NCBI GenBank assembly: GCA_030522415.1
Contig: CM060125.1
Span: 30,068,667 to 30,132,666, forward strand
Length of the DNA stretch: 64,000 nucleotides
Origin: Channallabes apus
Taxonomy: Eukaryota; Chordata; Actinopteri; Siluriformes; Clariidae
Direction of reading: 5' to 3'
Positions 25,145 through 47,062 of the stretch are shown here, piece by piece. Position 1 is the first letter of the stretch, and every line of letters starts with the position of its first letter. Position numbers and translations under genes: made by a program. Under the pieces are notes generated by a model. That model saw nothing but the letters and a program-made list of their open reading frames with translations. It was not told where the DNA came from and ran no database searches.

Positions 25145-28100
25145 CTTGTTCCTACAGTCACTGGGCTCTTTTCATGTGCATGTCTCTTTCAAGTTATTGT
25201 CATATTATTAATAATTTAGGAAAATATGCCGAGTACACCTCATTTATGGATACATTAGACCCCTCTATGTGTGTGTCTATTCTTATCCAAACAGGCCACA
25301 ATGACTCCTGCTGCCCTCTATATACTATGGTCTATTAATATTGTTTCGTCTAGCTTGAGTATTATTGTCTGTAAACACTGCTAATGTGTTGCTTGACTGA
25401 TCAAACCCTTTTAATAGCAAAACCCATGAATATCACCCAATATAACTAATTTAAATCTTATTTTACCCGTTAATCTTTTTATTTTAATCTAAGCAAAATA
25501 AATTATGTCTGGAGAGAGATGTGATTGTTTTAGTTCTTACCATGAATCATTTGCATGTTTGCTTGTATTGCCATAAATAGTCATGCATCCTCCTATGGCT
25601 GTAAGCCAGTGACTATATATTTCACAATCACCTCTTCTAGATCGAGATTAAATCCTAATCTATGTACAGACATTTTACCCTAATTCCCTTATTTGTCCCC
25701 CCAAGTCTGCCTCCTTTTCACTTTTCCAAATAAGGACTTAAGAAATGGACGTCTTCTTCAGTCCTTCCCCCAAGTGGCACACGTGCAGCCCATATTCCGA
25801 GCTCAGCATCTTTTAACCCTGACTTGTTCTTAAGTGTTAGCAGGTGCTGGAACGCGGTCTGATGTCCTGGCACTGGAAGCAGGCCGCTCTAGCATGTCCG
25901 TTATCAACCTCCAAGAGTGCCTGAATAAACAGTAGAAACAATCTGGCGTTAACGCTCGCCTTCTTTAGATGTCTTTTTTAAATAAGTGACTTCACTGTCT
26001 GAGAAGCAAATGTGTAGTGTCAGGTTGATTCAGGGTTTTTCGATGCCCACATAAGGAAAAATGTGAGAGCTCATAGACTCCCATTCCAATTTGCTGAGCG
26101 TATGAAGACCTGCTGCATTAGTGTATGATAAATTAACCCATGGGAACTTGATAAAGGCACAATGATGGATGTGGCATGTGTATTGGTACAGAGTTGAGGT
26201 CTGGGGAGATTAACGCACATAGGGGAGATTAACGTAAAAATCTTGCTGTTTCAGTGCACGTAGTTTTCTAAAGTAGCTACTGTATGCCGATGTTATACCA
26301 CTAAATCAAGCTTGTGTTTGGGTGAATACAAACTGCATGTTGTTTATTCTTTATTATTTATTTTGTCTGTTCTTCTCTTTTTACTATTTTTCCAGACATT
26401 GATGAGTGTGAGGCACGGTCCCATCAATGTAACCCCACACAGGTGTGTATAAACACAGCAGGTGGTTACTCCTGCTCCTGCACTGAGGGCTACTGGCTAG
26501 TGGCTGGACAGTGCCAGGGTAAGTACCTGATCATTGACTGTTAACTTCACCCGGTCATTGTGGAGGTCTGTTTCTGCAGCAGTTTATAGGAGGGATATTT
26601 GCAGCACAAAAAAAAAAAACCCAAGTGGACCTTGCTTTGTGGATTAGTGCCCAGATTTCTGCTTGTTTGAAGTCTCATTCTTCATCTGGTGAACATTTAC
26701 ACCATGCAGCCACATAGCTAAACAAATAAAGATTTCCTAACAAACTGAATAAAGAAAATAGCATTTCCTAGAAAAAATTCAGCAGAATTCATAACAAACC
26801 ATATCAGCCTTTATGATATGACCAGTGGTGTCAAAAGTATTCACATTCATTACTTGAGTAGGAGTATAGTTACCAGGGTTTTAAAAAAAAATTCTTAATA
26901 AGTTGAAGTATCAACTCAAGCTTTTTACTTAAGTTAAAGTGTAAAAGTACTGGTTTCAGAACTACTTAAAGTATAAAAGTAAAAGTAACTTGAGGCGGGG
27001 GGGAAGCATTAAGGTCGTGCGTTCTGATCATGCGCCGGTGGGGGGGTTACGAGTAACAAGGCTATTTTTAAAAAGTAAGGAGTAGAAAGTACAGATAATT
27101 GCTTAAAAATGTAAGGAGTAGATGTAAAAAGTCGGCTGAAAAATAATTACTCCAGTAAAGTATAGATACCCAAAGTTTTTACTTAAGTAAGGTAACGAAG
27201 TATTTGTACTTTGTTACTTGACACCTCTGGATATGACATCACATCTGTAATTCATGTGTCATTCATTTCTCTTCTTTCCCATACCAAAAATTCAGATATT
27301 GATGAATGCCGCTATGGTTACTGCCAGCAGCTCTGTGCTAATCTGCCAGGCTCTTACTCCTGCTCTTGCAACCCAGGATTCAACCTGAATACTGACATTA
27401 GAACCTGTGAAGGTACATGCAGCCTTTTTCTATTCTTACACAACACACAGGCATAAAGACACGCACACGCACACACACACACAAACACACATGCACACGC
27501 ACACACACAAACACACACACGCAGTCACTATTTTTTATCACTACTTTGTGTGATACTTCCATTGCCTTGTGTGTTTCTGTAGATAAATAATGCTATGCGT
27601 GCTCTTAACTTTAATCTGAACCCCAAGAACCTTAAACTCAGTACACCTAACCCTAACCTTAATACAAGTAAGCCCAAACTTAACCTTAATCTCAAAACTT
27701 TACTTTTGCCTCAATAACCTACTTTTACCTCAGAAACCTTAATATTTACTTAAGTAACATAAACCTTTACCTAAGACGTCCTTTGCATGGTTAACATAAA
27801 CCTTTACCTAAGTAACCCTAATCTTTCAACAGCAACCTTACCCCTTACTTCAGTAAACCTAATCTTTACCTCAGACATTTAACCTAAACCTTTACCTCAG
27901 TAATATTTACCTCATTAAACATAACCTTGACCTCTATAATTCAGACATCAGCCTCAGTATAGTTTACTTTTACCAACGTAATTCTAAACTTCACATTCGA
28001 CGTAAACTCATATTTCCATAACCAATCTTTTCCTTTAAAACCTTAATCTTTAGCTCCGTAACCTTAACTTTCATATGTTAAATTTGACATTTCATTTGCT

Positions 28101-30827
28101 AATGTAAGCCTTTAACCCAGTCACTTTACCAAAGTAAATTTGACTTTTGCCTATTTTTTTTATTTTAACTTTACCCTTAAAAACCTTATATTTTACCTAA
28201 GAAATTTAAAGATTTACCTTTACCTTTTCCTCTGTAATAGCTTCCTCATTCAACATAATATTTAGCTATATACTTCTAACAGTTACCTTAGCGGAATGTT
28301 TCTTTACCTCAGTAACCTTTACTTAATTGAGTTTCTTTATCTTGAATAATATAACAATGCATACATTTATAAAACAAGTATACAAGTACTGTATATTATT
28401 TTATTGGAATAAATATATGATTGGAACTAAAGTTATATTTTTTCCCCCTGTGTCTGCAGATATAGATGAGTGTGCTACTAACCCCTGCACTCACGGATGC
28501 CTGAACTCATATGGCTCATTCATGTGTAACTGTGACGAAGGCTTCGAGCTTGCCTCCGACGGAACAACCTGCATCGGTGAACAGAGGAGGAAGCGGTGAA
28601 AAGCAGGGCAAAGGAAGAGAGGAGACGAGATAATAACAAGAGGAGGGAAGATAATTAAGGAGATGAGAACAAAAAATGAAAGACAGATGTAAAGATTCAT
28701 AAGGAAGAGCAGAAGCACAGAGAGATGGTCAGGAGTTTAGATAGAGTTAGAAAAGGACGAAATTGAGTGGATACAGTTATAAAAAATTGTGTTTGTTTCA
28801 GTCTGTGTGTGAGTGTGTTTCTCATGGTTTCTATTTTGTTTGTCAGATGTGGATGAATGCAGTTTCTCAGACTTCCTGTGTCAACACACGTGTGTAAACA
28901 CTCCGGGTTCGTTCGCATGCATATGTCCGCCTGGTTACTACGTCTTTGAGGATGGCCGAAGCTGTGAAGGTAATGGAAATGTTTATACCTGCGATAAAAG
29001 AACAGTGTTCAGATTCTTTGAAAACATGTATGACGATTTTAGGCCTAACATTAAACATTCTGGAAATTCTTTGAAGAATAAAGAATAGTTTTGTTTAGCT
29101 GATATCATTGGTAGTTGTAGATCAAAAATTTCTAAAATTATCTGGTAGTATAATAAAAGATACTATCTGAAACAAATTCTGTCTAAATATATTTCACTAT
29201 AATACAGTTTGTGAACTTTTTCACTCTTTTTGAAATTAAATGAAGTTTTATGCCACGACTCTAAACAAAATAGCTCAACATATTGATGTACAGGAGAAAT
29301 AACAATAAAGTAAATAGCAAAATGCTTTTATAAATAATAATAAAAAAAAAAGTTAAAACTAACTATAAATGGGTTCTGGCGCAACCAATTTAGTTGTAGT
29401 TCAACCAGTTTACATCCAATGTCACATAATTAGTTGAAGAGAGCCAACTTGTTGAGTATAAGTTAAATTCAATGCAAAATAAAAACCAGCAAAGAGAGTA
29501 CATGCCTATGCAATCCTCCTTCTGGAACAAAATATCAGTCAGTGTTTTTTGCAAAATTATTCCCAATTTTGAACATCCCCTGGAGCAGCGTTAAATCCAG
29601 GGGATTAGAGAGAAAAGCTAATAAGAAGCCAAGGGTGATGTTAGACATGATGCTACCACCACCCTGTCTGTCTTCTGTTATACTAAATTTATGATGATGA
29701 TGATGATGCTGCTGCTGATGAATTGTGTTCAGTGTTGATCTCACTAACTGTTGTGTGTTTGATTTCAAAGACCTCAATGAATGTGAGTCTGGTAACAACA
29801 CGTGTACAACAGCACAAGTGTGTTTCAATTTCCAGGGAGGGTACACATGCCTGGACCCCCTCATATGTGAACCACCATACATAGAGCTCAGTGACAAGTA
29901 AGTCACATAGTGTTTAAGGTCTTTTCATGATAATCACTTTTTGGTCCTGTGAAAATAAAATACTTTGTGTCTCTCTGTCTCTCTCAGTCAGTGTATGTGT
30001 TCGGCGGAGAACCGTGCTTGTCAAGACAGGCCCTTTACTGTTCTCTACCGCCACATGGACCTGTCTTCTGGACGCAGTGTCCCTGCTGATATTTTTCAGA
30101 TGCAAGCCACCACACGTTACCCTGGAGCTTTCTACATCTTCCAGATCAAATCTGGCAACGAGGGCCGTGAATTTTACATGCGGGTGAGTGGATCTCGAGG
30201 TTAGGTGACTACTTACAAAATCTACAGCGAAATGGTGTAATAAATGTCGAATAAGTATGCACAATGTTTAACAGTGAGCCTTGGATGATATTAGATGTTG
30301 AACATCCCTGGAAATACTGACGCTTTTCTTTTTGTGTTTGTGGAATTATTTTGTCCACTGAGACCAATTCAGTTCCCAAACTTTAACTTAAAAACTCTGA
30401 TCACCTAAAAGGTTTGTCTTTTACAATATGAGAAGCATTTTGCTTTGACAGTTCCTTAGCCATGCATTGTCCATATTATGCTTGTGTCAGTGTGGCCAGT
30501 AGAGGGAGCTCTAAGCTTATTACAGTATTAGGTCAGCTTTTTTTTCAAATCTTTGTCAAACCTGTTTTTTATTTATTTATGTTTTTTTTTAAAATCATAT
30601 TTCCAACAGTTCCAGTTATGTGAAATGTTTGATTTTGTATTTAACGCTCTCTTTCTTTTCTACAGCAAACCAGCAATGTCAGCGCTACACTGGTTTTGGC
30701 TCGGCCAATCAAAGGGCCGAGGACAGTCGTCCTGGACCTGGAAATGGTCACCGTCAACAATGTTATCAACTTCCGAGGCAGTTCCATCATCCGCCTTACA
30801 ATATTCATCTCTGAACACCCCTTCTGA
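20923..30827 (+). CDS. fbln5: Fibulin-5, elastic-fibre assembly glycoprotein
   Basis: Secreted matricellular protein; in vertebrates it bridges tropoelastin, lysyl-oxidase-like enzymes and integrins. Ten coding exons join in phase: 20923-20976, 21444-21492, 21730-22026, 26396-26518, 27296-27412, 28460-28576, 28847-28969, 29771-29897, 29988-30183, 30666-30827, giving 454 residues (human 448). Residues 1-18 are a hydrophobic signal peptide ([18 protein letters not shown]). The first, insert-bearing calcium-binding EGF domain (from residue 35) contains the integrin motif RGD at 47-49 and a Pro/Gly/Tyr-rich insert. Five more cbEGF domains follow, one per exon, each opening D-(I/V/L)-(D/N)-E-C. 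The fibulin C-terminal domain (about 335-454) carries [18 protein letters not shown] and ends ISEHPF. Spacing of Cys residues is intact in every EGF exon. Confidence 0.97.
22027..26395 (+). other. fbln5: fbln5 intron 3
   Basis: The largest fbln5 intron, 4.4 kb. I see no exon or RNA gene in it. A (TA)n tract lies at 25098-25142. A short dispersed motif near 22603-22680 ('AATCAACACCATCTGACCAGTC') is also present at 52797 in a plek2 intron, so it is a genome repeat. Confidence 0.65.
25098..25142. repeat. (TA)n microsatellite
   Basis: About 45 bp of pure TA in fbln5 intron 3. Confidence 0.95.
26823..27229. mobile_element. hAT-type MITE in fbln5 intron 4
   Basis: The termini CAGTGGTGTCAA and TTGACACCTCTG are inverted. 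The element is flanked by a perfect 8-bp duplication GATATGAC (26815-26822 and 27230-27237). Subterminal sequence is rich in 'ACTTAAGTA' and 'GTAAAAGTA' motifs. Length 407 bp; no transposase. It ends only about 65 bp before the next fbln5 exon. Confidence 0.9.
27600..28330. repeat. Degenerate ACCTTTACCTCAGTAACCTTAA-type repeat
   Basis: About 730 bp of fbln5 intron 5 is built from short diverged units such as 'TTTACCTCAGTAACC', 'AACCTTAATC' and 'CCTAACCCTAACCTTAA'. The strand is strongly A/C/T with little G. It looks like an old minisatellite with telomere-like pieces. It contains no coding frame. Confidence 0.72.
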
Positions 30828-31415
30828 GACTCTACACATGACCTCTGTTCTTTTGCCCTTCAATCATGGACTTCCTGTGACCATATTACACATCAGGCAG
30901 CTGTGTTTGTTCATGTCAGTTAATGTTTTGCCATTTTTGACTGTTTAATGATTATGACCACCCTAGGGTAGATGATGTTTTGTATTCTGTGTCAGGACTG
31001 ACATGTCACACCAAAGAGCTGTTATATAAATTTTGCATTATGGCAAAGAAGGTTAATAAAAATAGGCTGCCTCTGAATGTCCACTTTCACTCTTGTGCAT
31101 CCAGTCAGAAGGATATTTATGACTATTTCCTTGTTCACGTGGTTTTTTGTGTCTTTCCTTCTTGTTGGGGATCATTTTCAGAAATAACACAAACCTTTCC
31201 TCATTCTTAAACAGGTGTTTGGGTTTCGTTTTTCTTTTCTGCCACAGCATCTGTCTCTAAACCCTAAACAAGCTGTGAAAGATAATTTACATAAAACCTC
31301 TATAAAGTTTGTGTGTATTTCAGCTCTCTGTCATGTCATGTGTCCCCTGGATTATCTGTTGTCTTTTGTTTAGTTTTTTTATTTGTCAGTGTAAAAAATG
31401 GAGCCTGGTCAGTTG

Positions 31416-31421
31416 AATAAA
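31416..31421 (+). terminator. fbln5: fbln5 polyadenylation signal
   Basis: AATAAA about 590 bp after the fbln5 stop codon and upstream of the tc2n CpG-rich 5' region. An earlier AATAAA-like site near 31051 is an alternative. Confidence 0.5.
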
Positions 31422-31799
31422 GATAAATATGATGATGACCTGAAATGATGTGATTTATGTAATTTAATCAGTGTGCAAAAATTCTGTATCCTCCATCTGA
31501 AATTAGACCTTGAGCTCTAACTCCTAAAAAAAAAAAAATAAAAAAGTAGTGCACATAAATACATATTTAATGTTGCCAAAATTAGGAGATCTTTTATGCT
31601 TTCATGGAGATCACTCATTAGATCTAAATCTCTTTAAAGACGTTATTTATTTTTTTTTAGACATTTGCAATAATTTCTCTAAATACGGAAATAAACCAAA
31701 ATGTTGGTGTTGAAAAAGAGAGGATGGTGATGCTGCTGCTGATGAGGAAGAGGTGTAGGGCATTTGGACCCAGAGGACTCCTGGCAGTGCGCTTGTCCA

Positions 31800-32019
31800 C
31801 CTGTTGAAAGTGCGCGTACGCTGTGCACGCGCTCCAGAACGCGATCAGCAGCGCGCGCGATGAAACAATGCGCGCGTTCTGCTGTTCTACACACCGTGAA
31901 CTGTCGGTGAACCCTTGAACCCTTTACTGCTCTCGGCGTTTGGTTCGGATTCAGTGCGGCTCCAGAGGTTTTCAGGTTTGACTGATAAACATCCTGTCGC
32001 CTCTAATGAAGGCTTCAGT
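31800..32019 (+). promoter_or_regulatory. tc2n: Putative tc2n promoter and 5' UTR, CpG-rich
   Basis: Between 31807 and 31880 CpG density rises sharply (CGCGCGCG and GCGCGCGT near 31851-31880) in an otherwise AT-rich region, 140-210 bp upstream of the tc2n start. Inferred from composition and position; no TATA box seen. Confidence 0.5.
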
Positions 32020-40837
<8,818 letters not shown>

Positions 40838-41589
40838 GAGAGATTACAGAGAGAGAAGGAGGAACAGGAGGAAAGACAAACAGGTGGACTGGGTGTGCAC
40901 CTGACACCAGACACGGGACTGGAGCGATACACAAATACACACACGTTTACTGGGCCATGTTTTATGAAACTGGATATGTAAGTTATTCATAAACTTAACA
41001 TAGATGAACTCTGGTGTTCATGATGATCCAGTTATTTGGGGGAAATGATTGTATCCGATGTTTGATCCTAAAGGTCCGTAGAAGGACCGGATTAATGTCT
41101 GAGTTCCTGTAATTATATTTATGTATAAGCAGTTATTTATTTCAGTTAACATTTTGTGAAATTATTCCATATTAATCAAGGGGATGTGAAGCATACAACA
41201 AATATGATTTAAAAAAAATACAATTACTACAAAAATAACGGCACCGTATAAAAAATAGTTACATGCAATATTTGTGTATTGATCTGCTGCATTACTGCAA
41301 GCTTTACGTCTAGTTCACGTTGTTCACAATTCTTTGCTATGGGTCCAAAATCAGGGCTTGCTGTGACTCTGTTGCCCTCTAACATTATCATCCATGGTGC
41401 AGCAACGAAGTGCTAAAGGCAGAGCTTCTGCGAAATACACTGGTAATACATAGTGGTGCAGAAAAAACTGATGATTTACCCCATTACTTAAAAAAATCTC
41501 TAGGGGTCATTATGAGGGTATAATGATCCAGAGCCATGTGGAAAGACCTGCGATAATAAAAAGTGGCTATTCACAAGGGCTATTCCAGC

Positions 41590-41700
41590 AATACTGGGAC
41601 ACAGGATGAAATTTCAGGTGAATAAGGACATAAAGGCAATTGACATCTACCGAAGACTTCAAGCTCAGTACAGTGATGGGACTCATTTGAATGGTGCAGA
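41590..41700 (+). pseudogene. Decayed mariner-type HTH fragment
   Basis: Translation gives [16 protein letters not shown], matching the fragment at 11470-11545. It resembles the N-terminal helix-turn-helix of mariner/SETMAR-type proteins. No catalytic domain follows. Confidence 0.4.
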
Positions 41701-42339
41701 TGTTTTAAAGAATGCTGTACTGTGTTTTTTATGAATGTAAATCTTTAACCCTAGATGGCTCGGTGCTCACTGCAGTCGTTCCCTTGAAAGTTCAACTGTG
41801 AGGAACGCTGAATGTTTGTTCCCAGTGAAACCATCCTGGCACTTAAACCATCATGGCTTACCACTTTAGGTGTAGACCTACAGTAGTAAAGGCTTAGTCT
41901 TATTGTACAAATACCCCTAGACTCGCAGCCATTTGTCAATTCATAGAGACCCAGAGCAAAAAATAAATAAAATCATGAAAGTGGGAACTGCACACAGGTT
42001 CCCAAGTTGTCATTTTTAGCTCTCTCGGATATTATTGAGCTTAATGGGCGTGGCTAAATGTAAGTGCAGCTTGACCATGCCCAGTTATTTACAGCTAATC
42101 AGCATTTATGAACACACTCACGTACTGTATATTCACCTTGTCTTTGTCTGAGTATTAAATATGTCTATGCTATGAATGTGTTCTTTATTAGCTCTAGAAC
42201 AATTTACACAAAGGCTCTATAGATTTACATAGTAAAGTGTTCTCCTGATTTATTGTAATCCTGTAAAGTGTTCTCCTGATTTCTCCTTTTAACATTTCAA
42301 GGGAAATATTTCCCTAAATGCTTCTATTCATTTCAGTTT

Positions 42340-42770
42340 AATAGGAAGGCGTGGCTTCTGTGCTTCTGAATCCTAATAAAGTAGGTATGGCCTCTATGCA
42401 TGTCCTGTTTATAACTGGCGTCTCTGCCTTTGATGATCCAGAGATAACTGTCACTTATCTTAAAGAGGCGTGGCTTCTGTTCCTTTCAGTTACATACTGT
42501 ACAAGGAGGCGTGGCCTGTGTCTGTCCGTCTCACCTGACTATTTAATAATTGCCAGTCCTAATGGTAGAGGCGTCACACTGAAGAAAAATATCTGTATAT
42601 GAAAAGCTTCATGAAGGCAAAATAGACTCTGTTCTAGTCTATACCAGTGATGGAGGTGTGACTTCTGTAGCTGTCAGTCCTAACGTGGAGGTGTGGCCTC
42701 CGTACTTGTCAGTTACCTTTCTGGACGTGTGGGTTTTTTTTCTGCTTGTCTGTTCTATAAAGAGGCATCA
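42340..42770 (+). repeat. Degenerate GGAGGCGTGGCTTCTGT repeat
   Basis: Six to eight diverged units of about 45-65 bp downstream of tc2n share 'AGGCGTGGCTTCTGT' followed by 'CTTTCAGT' or 'CTGTCAGTCCTAA'. Examples begin near 42346, 42466, 42506, 42651 and 42690. No coding sense. Confidence 0.7.
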
Positions 42771-43331
42771 CATCGTATCAGTGAAAGTGAGATCTCTAGC
42801 ACGGAGTAGATGAAAATCTTCCATGCTGTTAATGATGCTGTTGATTAAGTGTTAGATTTGAGCAGGTTAATGATGCGACTGTAGCTTTCTTATAGAAAGA
42901 GTTGCAGTTTAATGTTACCTAAAGTTTACAGAGTCCTCAATATCTAGGGCCCTTGTTTCTGGGTCACAGGCAGCTGATCAAACTTGGATTTCTTTTTTTT
43001 TTCTGAATCATTTATTTTTTTGGAAAAATAAATGGATAATGGATCAAATTTAAGGAAAATTCAATCCTTTAGTCTGTCCTGTTTTATAAAGGGAGAGAGA
43101 GAGAGTGTGTGTGTGTGTGGGAGAGCAAGAGGACAAAGAATGCCCTTGTTTGTTAACATGAAATAAAGAGAAAGTGTTCATCTTTCTGTAACACAAATGT
43201 CTGATGTTCCTGGAACTAACTTTAAATAACCATTTTATTGTTGCACATGTACACACTAACGTCACGTTTACGCAAAGCAGTAACGGTATGTAATTGACCT
43301 ATGTACAGTACATACAGTATATATGTGTATG

Positions 43332-43338
<7 letters not shown>

Positions 43339-43384
<46 letters not shown>
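43339..43384. repeat. (TA)n microsatellite
   Basis: About 46 bp of TA preceded by degenerate TATG repeats. A (CT)n-(CA)n-(TA)n cluster follows at 43916-43995. Confidence 0.93.
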
Positions 43385-43386
<2 letters not shown>

Positions 43387-43913
43387 GGAAATTTTTTTGT
43401 ATATACCACTTCTTTATTGTTTTAGAAATTATCATGTAGTGATGTGTGTATTCAGTATGAAGTGATCAATTCTGTATGATTTACAAACTGTTACAGTGCT
43501 GTACGATTTTGTAATTAGTTGTCATCTGCTTATTGTACAATACTGTACTACAGAAGTAAACTCTGCTCAGTCATGTTCCTATGGATGCCTTTATTCATTG
43601 AAGAGAGAATGGTGCCAATACTTTGTACAAACTGCACTAATCTTTTGGCTGTTATTTTCTCAAAAAATATAATACAATACTCAAGTTACAATTGTACTTT
43701 TAGCAATTTTAGTTTTTCCCTTCGTTAGTATGTATTTAGTTTTCACACACATCTTTTACACACATTTATAGCGTGTATATATATTTAAATAGTTTGTGTA
43801 GGTGTGGACTGAAGTGGACTGCTGAAGTGTGTGTCTGCATCCGGGACGCTTTGTGACGTCATCATTTACGCAAAGACTGTTTGAACAAAGTTAATAGTTA
43901 CGGCTAGAGGCAC

Positions 43914-43950
<37 letters not shown>

Positions 43951-43963
43951 ACACACACAAATG

Positions 43964-43998
<35 letters not shown>

Positions 43999-44419
43999 TT
44001 TTGGATTCCAAATACAGCATATTCTTATCTATAGGAAATCACTATGTGAAATCCTGTGTGAGTTCTGTTTATGTTCAGCTTATGAGTTTGAGTCCAGTGG
44101 CTTTAGTGGTGGCATGGAGTGTACAGAAGAATAGACCGGCCTGCTGAGTAGCCCTCTCCAGTGCATGTACATCCTTCATCATATTTGCCCACAAGTACTT
44201 GCTGTGATGTTCCAGTATAAGCCAGGGTGGACAGACACTAGTGTTGTGTGGACCCATATGAAAAATTTCCCCTGCAAGGCTGTGCATACAAACTTCCTGT
44301 TTGAGGCTGGAACTGGGCAGTTGTTTTAGCTGTGCTTACATGATTTCATTGTCTATGTCCCAAGCATCCAAGTAAGCATGACTCGGGAAGAATGTGTTCA
44401 CTTTGACGTTCATGAAGGA

Positions 44420-44836
44420 CTTGTGACTGCAGTCACTCGATCGTTCAGGACTGGAGTTTCCTACAGTCTACCTGTGCCTCCAATAATGAACTGGACTCCA
44501 TATTAACTTAAACACATCTCCTGTTATACTGAACGTCCAGCCTCCCAACACAGTATGAGTGCAGATCATTTCCTGCTATCCATTTTCACCCAAATGAGGA
44601 TGGGTTCCCTGTTGAGACTGGTTCCTCTCAAGGTTTCTTCCTATTACCATCTCAGGGAGGTTTTCTCTGCCATTGTCGCTGTCGCCCTCAGCTTGTTCAT
44701 CAGGGGCAATCAGATCATTTTGATTCGTACACATCTTTCACATTCATACACACATAATCCCTTTGTGTAAAGCTGCCTTGCGAAAATGTTGATTGTTAAA
44801 AGCGCTAGACAAATAAAATGTAATTGAATTGAACTG
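44420..44836 (+). mobile_element. LINE/SINE 3' tail with GAATTGAA-type end
   Basis: Contains the widespread fish-repeat blocks 'TTCCTCTCAAGGTTTCTTCC' and 'ACCATCTCAGGGAGGTTTTC', and ends in 'TAAAAGCGCTAGACAAATAA' followed by a short ATTGAA tail. Such tails are typical of L2-like LINEs or the SINEs that use them; I cannot tell which. A short tail of the same kind lies at 57070-57119. Confidence 0.65.
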
Positions 44837-44868
44837 AATGAAGTTGATACAAAGAACCAACCTTAGTA

Positions 44869-45603
44869 CAGTTAAACCTTCGATTTGTGAGCATAATTCA
44901 TTCTGGAAGTGTGCTTGTATATCAAAGCACTTGTATATCAAAATTTTGAATTTCCTTATAAGAAATAATGGAAAATCCAATTCGTTCCACAAGCCAAAAA
45001 TATTCATACAAAAATTAATAATACAAAATATAATGTAGAAATACAACAAATTAACCTGTACTTTACCTTTGAACAGAATCATAACAGGTGAAACAGGAGA
45101 AGGTGGGCTACTGTGTAGGATGACTTTCACACACACACACACACGGAATCACTTCTCTAAACCAATTGATCTCTCGAATTGCTACAGCCTTTTAAACTTT
45201 TTTTTTCTCCACACGGGCTGTTGTTGCAGTACAGTTAATAAATAACAGTCACTACGCTTGGACACAAAGTATAAAAAAAATACTTTACGTGTGCACACAC
45301 ACACACGTCACAATGTTGTAGTAAACAGTACACGCGCACATGGATGCTGACTATACAAGTGACGCACGCGCACTGAGACTGAGCAGGGGAGAAGATTACC
45401 CACAATCCCACAGCGCGAGAGTGAGAGAGAAAAACTATTGGCTCAGTTGTGTCCATGTGACATTCAGCAGATAAAGCATATACGTACTACAGTACTCGTA
45501 TATCAAGACCTCGCTCGTTTAACAAGTTAAAATTTACTTAAATATTTTGCTCATCTTGCAAAACACTCGCAGACCGAGTTACTCGCAATCCAAGGTTCCA
45601 CTG
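44869..45603. mobile_element. Tigger-like (TcMar) non-autonomous element
   Basis: The left end CAGTTAAACCTTCGATTTGT and the right end, read in reverse complement (CAGTGGAACCTTGGATTGCG), are inverted repeats. They are flanked by TA at 44867-44868 and 45604-45605, the TA target duplication of Tc1/mariner elements. The 735 bp has no transposase frame. Confidence 0.85.
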
Positions 45604-45662
45604 TATGAAACGAGCGGGTAAGGTCTTGGTCAAGCTAAAGCTGTTTAGATGTTTGAGGGACT

Positions 45663-46464
45663 CAGAGGCGAGTAGTAACGAGTTACGTTTACTCTATTAC
45701 ATTTACTTGAGTAATTTTTTGAAAAAAATTTACTTCTATGAGTAGTTTTACTGCACCATACTTTTTACTTTTACTGGAGTAGATTTGTAAAGAAGAAACG
45801 CTACTCTTGCTCGACATTCGGCTCCACTCGACTCGTTACTTTTATATAACCATTACCATACTTTTTAATAACCATTTATTCTACACATTTGATATTCTTT
45901 GTTTTTTGCCAGAGAAATGCAGCCAGTGGATCTACAATACCACATGACTGTGTTCCACCAATCAGACGTAGCAACAATAATCACATGACTCTGTTTGACC
46001 AATCAGCCGCAATAACAATAACCATATGTAGTCACATGACCACACAGAAACGCTGAATATAGCGGGAAAAGAAAATCAGCTGCGGTAGACAGTGAAGGAA
46101 ACATGTCGCGGTTAGTTTAGCTGTTTTATTTAATGTTGCAATATTAAAATATATAATTAGGAAATAAGCTAGAGGCTAAAAAATATAAGTTTCTTAAATT
46201 ATTGTACACTTGCTCTAATGTTATTTTCTTTTACATTATTTCATCATATTGTCTGGCTGCTTACATAATTTCAAAAAAATAATAAATTGTACATTACGAC
46301 TGAAACAGTTACTCAGTACTTAAGTAGTCATTTCTCCGAATATTTTATACTCTTACTTGAGTAATATTCTGGATGACTGCTTTTTACTTCGACTTGAGTA
46401 ATATTATTTTGAAGTACAGCTACTCTTACTTGAGTACAATCTTTGGCTACTCTACCCACCACTG
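45663..46464. mobile_element. hAT-type non-autonomous element
   Basis: Ends CAGAGGCGAGTAGTAAC and, in reverse complement, CAGTGGTGGGTAGAGTAGCC are imperfect inverted repeats. Subterminal 'ACTTGAGTAA' motifs repeat on both sides. Flanks GAGGGACT and GAGCTACT agree at 6 of 8 positions, consistent with an aged hAT duplication. Internal 'CACATGACT..GT' plus 'CCAATCAG' segments are duplicated around 45945-46010. Confidence 0.75.
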
Positions 46465-46521
46465 GAGCTACTCCATGTTCTTATGGTCAGTAGGTATTTT
46501 GCTGGTGCCACCAGTCTAGTG

Positions 46522-46633
46522 GTTCACCGATGACCCACCGATGTTCACCGATGTTCACCGATGACCCACCGATGTTCACCGATGTTCACCGATGACCCAC
46601 CGATGACCCACCGATGTTCACCGATGACCCACC
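46522..46633. repeat. Short minisatellite (CCGATGTTCA / CCGATGACCCA)
   Basis: About eleven alternating 10-11 bp units of two types, CCGATGTTCA and CCGATGACCCA. Confidence 0.93.
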
Positions 46634-47060
46634 TGATAGAGACACTTTTCTCAAGAAGAAAGTATATGGATGGAGTTGAGGTTTTCTCCAAATACCTGAG
46701 ACAGATACCGTATGGCACCGACGCCTGTTTCAGATTCATCCAATTCTACATTGACGATCCAGGCTGGTCTGGATATTTACGGATAGAAATGAAACTTTGT
46801 CTGAGTTTGAGACCTGATTAAGGTCTACGAGAGCTCCATCTGCACGATTAGAAACTCTGTGAGCTTTGTTAGAATGTCAACACATGACTTTTGTTGGTCC
46901 TCTAAAACACACACACACACTTTTACCCTCAATGGTCACAGCTGTGCGTTCATGTCTGTGTACTGTGTGTGTGTCCCCAAGAGGAGCTTTAATTAAAAGA
47001 GGATCAGGGTTGTGTCCGGGATCACCACCTTTTGTGCAGGATCGGAATTCCACAGCAAGG

Positions 47061-47062
<2 letters not shown>

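Noticed and set aside
29914..30264. Antisense open frame over a fbln5 exon
   Set aside because: It is the shadow of the conserved fibulin C-terminal exon 29988-30183 on the other strand.
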